From Paenibacillus aceris (GTDB lineage Bacteria; Bacillota; Bacilli; Paenibacillales; NBRC-103111), in the NCBI RefSeq assembly GCF_017874035.1, contig NZ_JAGGKV010000002.1:372001-436000 (forward strand): 64,000 bases of DNA, given 5' to 3'. Below are positions 62,419 to 64,000 of this stretch, in pieces. The stretch's first letter is position 1. Each line of letters begins with the position of its first letter. The position numbers and the translations under genes are program-made. The notes below the pieces were generated by a model that saw nothing but the letters and a program-made list of their open reading frames with translations, did not search any database and was not told the DNA's origin.

Positions 62419-63775
62419 CTTGGTTCTCCTCCATCCCCGATACTTGGCAGTTCAACCTGCCATCCTTGAGGCGAATCTTCACATGATCTCCAACCTTCAC
62501 TTGGGTGACAGATCGAATGAGCACTTGCTCCTCCTCGTCATACGCCAAGCTGTACCCCCGCTGCATGACCTTCAGCGGGCTTAGGGCGTCCAGGTGACGG
62601 ACGCTGGCCTGCCACTCCTGCTTCTTCGCACGCTGGAGAGTCTGCATGGCCGTGAGCATCTGCCGCCCCGAGGTATCGAGGCGCCGTCTTGCGAACACGG
62701 CCTGCTCTTTGGGGTTGAAGCTGCTGAGCTTGCGCTCCAGCTTCATGTGCCGCTCCGCCATACGCGCTACGCGTTGGCGCATCCGGTAACCGAGCTGCTC
62801 CGCCAGCCGGTCGAGCCTTTCCGCAGGCTGCATCAGCAGCTGCCTGCGGGGGTTCGTCAGGAACGGAGAGCGCTTCGCGCGCTCCAGCCGTTCCTGCTTG
62901 CGGCGCAGCTGCTGAAGCAGCCCGTAGTGCAGGCGCTGCGCCTGCTGCGACAGCTGCTGCTTCAGCTCTAGCGCGCTTGGCACCGCGAGCTCAGCCGCCG
63001 CCGTCGGCGTCGGCGCTCTCAGATCGGCGACGAAGTCCGCGATCGTGAAGTCCGTCTCGTGGCCGACGGCCGAGATAACGGGAATCGCGGAGGCGCTGAT
63101 CGCCCGTGCTACGGCTTCCTCGTTGAACGCCCACAGCTCCTCCAGTGAGCCGCCTCCGCGGCCCACGATGAGCACGTCGGCTTCACCGAGCCGGTTCATG
63201 GCTTCGATCGCTTTCACGATCGATGGTGCAGCCCCAGTCCCCTGTACCAATACGGGGTACAGGAGAATTTGCACCGACGGGAAGCGCCGCTGAAGCGTGA
63301 TGATGACATCACGGATAGCAGCCCCCGTCGGGGAAGTGATCACGCCGATCGCACGCGGAAACCGAGGAATCGGTTTCTTGCGCTCCGCCGCGAACAGCCC
63401 TTCCGTTTCGAGCTTCTTTTTGAGCTGCTCGAAGGCCAGATACAAACTGCCAATGCCGTCCGGCTGCATCGCCGTCACATAGAACTGGTAAGCTCCGTCA
63501 CGCTCATAAACGGAAATATTGCCGCGAGCGATCACTTTCGTGCCTTCTTTTGGAATAAAACCGAGCCTCTGGTTATGGGAGGCGAACATGATGCTCTTCA
63601 GTCTGCCATCGGCATCTTTAAGCGTAAAATACATATGGCCGCTGGAATGATGCGTGAAGTTGGAAATCTCCCCGCGCACCCATACATCTTGAAGGCGGTT
63701 GTCGCCTTCTAGCAGCAATTTGATATAACGGTTTAAATCCTTGACAGAAAAGATTTTCGTCTCGTTTCTACCCAT
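62405..63775 (-). CDS. xseA: Exodeoxyribonuclease VII large subunit
   Basis: 456 residues. N-terminal OB-fold (about 1-105, VWVRGEISNFTHHSSGHMYF), a catalytic domain with GVITSPTGAAIRDV, VGRGGGSLEELWAFNEE and GHETDFTIADFVADLRAPTPTAAAE, then a long coiled coil (about 280-400). Degrades single-stranded DNA in repair. The coding stretch from 62640 to 63300 is very G+C-rich. Confidence 0.95.
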   Translation of the reverse strand: MGRNETKIFSVKDLNRYIKLLLEGDNRLQDVWVRGEISNFTHHSSGHMYFTLKDADGRLKSIMFASHNQRLGFIPKEGTKVIARGNISVYERDGAYQFYVTAMQPDGIGSLYLAFEQLKKKLETEGLFAAERKKPIPRFPRAIGVITSPTGAAIRDVIITLQRRFPSVQILLYPVLVQGTGAAPSIVKAIEAMNRLGEADVLIVGRGGGSLEELWAFNEEAVARAISASAIPVISAVGHETDFTIADFVADLRAPTPTAAAELAVPSALELKQQLSQQAQRLHYGLLQQLRRKQERLERAKRSPFLTNPRRQLLMQPAERLDRLAEQLGYRMRQRVARMAERHMKLERKLSSFNPKEQAVFARRRLDTSGRQMLTAMQTLQRAKKQEWQASVRHLDALSPLKVMQRGYSLAYDEEEQVLIRSVTQVKVGDHVKIRLKDGRLNCQVSGMEENQDVNE

Positions 63776-63783
63776 ATGCTCTG

Positions 63784-64000
63784 TTATACACTCACATTCG
63801 CTTTAGCGGCGCGACTGGCAGCATCCACCGTGTTGCGAAGCAGCATCGTAATCGTCATTGGTCCTACACAGCCTGGCACAGGTGTAATAGCACTTGCAAT
63901 TTCTTTTACCGCTTCAAAATCTACATCCCCGGTCAGTTTACCGTCAGCAGGACGATTCATTCCTACATCGATGACCACTGCGCCTGGTTTTACATGTTGA
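63784..64000 (-). CDS. folD: Methylenetetrahydrofolate dehydrogenase/cyclohydrolase FolD (C-terminal part)
   Basis: The last 71 codons of FolD, running off the right edge. [20 protein letters not shown] and the late [16 protein letters not shown] are FolD signatures. The signature glycine after PG is Cys here (PGCVGPMT, codon TGT). The full gene makes N10-formyl-THF precursors. It ends nine bases before the xseA start. Confidence 0.94.
   Translation of the reverse strand, partial: QHVKPGAVVIDVGMNRPADGKLTGDVDFEAVKEIASAITPVPGCVGPMTITMLLRNTVDAASRAAKANVSV

Overview
The window is chromosomal DNA of an endospore-forming, low-to-moderate G+C Bacillota, most likely a member of the Paenibacillaceae. 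The sporulation genes (sigF, spoIIAA/AB, spoVAA/AB/AF, spoIIM, spoIVB, spo0A) lie in an order that follows the Bacillus subtilis map (scpB-scpA-rib-ppiB-lysA-spoVA-sigF-dacF-pdp-punA-deoB-xerD-fur-spoIIM-nudF, then spo0A-spoIVB-recN-argR-tlyA-dxs-ispA-xseBA-folD). Small orphan genes and several local rearrangements match what is usual in Paenibacillus. No rRNA, tRNA, insertion sequence, prophage or CRISPR array was seen. Almost all genes lie on the minus strand; only a handful of very small genes lie on plus.

Layout. 0-1.1 kb: condensin partners scpB (cut by the window edge) and scpA. 1.1-5.8 kb: a site-2-protease-like gene and the riboflavin operon ribD-ribE-ribBA-ribH under an FMN riboswitch with attenuator. 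5.9-8 kb: cyclophilin and lysA. 8.1-10.8 kb: spoVAA-AB-AF. 11-12.7 kb: a small DUF378-like membrane gene and a SulP transporter, convergent. 12.8-15.8 kb: dacF-spoIIAA-spoIIAB-sigF with a candidate sigma-H promoter. 15.9-21.5 kb: nucleoside salvage (pdp, two tandem purine nucleoside phosphorylases, deoB) with a CuA-like protein and a YvyF-like protein. 21.5-28.5 kb: xerD, a DUF4227 gene, ald, fur, spoIIM, an EndoQ-like PHP protein, nudF, a divergent mciZ-like gene and a DUF3866 gene. 28.6-34.9 kb: an M20-type peptidase, a tiny Prli42-like gene and the branched-chain 2-oxoacid dehydrogenase operon. 35-38.1 kb: a DUF2627 gene and a steA/glycosyltransferase/polyprenyl-phosphate transferase operon. 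38.2-39.6 kb: five small orphan genes.

39.7-50.5 kb holds a tightly packed ten-gene anaerobic corrin operon (cbiH60-cbiX-cbiJ-cbiC-cbiD-cbiET-cbiL-cbiF-cbiG-cbiA) led by a cobalamin riboswitch and terminator. It covers sirohydrochlorin to cobyrinate a,c-diamide; the later adenosylation and loop-assembly genes are not here. 50.5-53 kb: two unknown genes, an MBL-fold hydrolase, a 30-residue YjcZ-type gene and a small HTH regulator. 53.1-64 kb: spo0A (TTG start, with a sigma-H promoter and three 0A boxes), spoIVB, recN, argR, a membrane-tethered unknown, tlyA, dxs, ispA, xseB, xseA and the 3' end of folD.

Most of the window is ordinary core genome. The items worth a second look are the small proteins missed by standard gene calling (MciZ-like, Prli42-like, YjcZ-like), the SteA-linked glycan operon, the HDAAH variant of a site-2 protease, the reduced spoVA cluster, the His-rich CbiX tail and the spo0A control region. 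No clearly new defence or mobile system was found.
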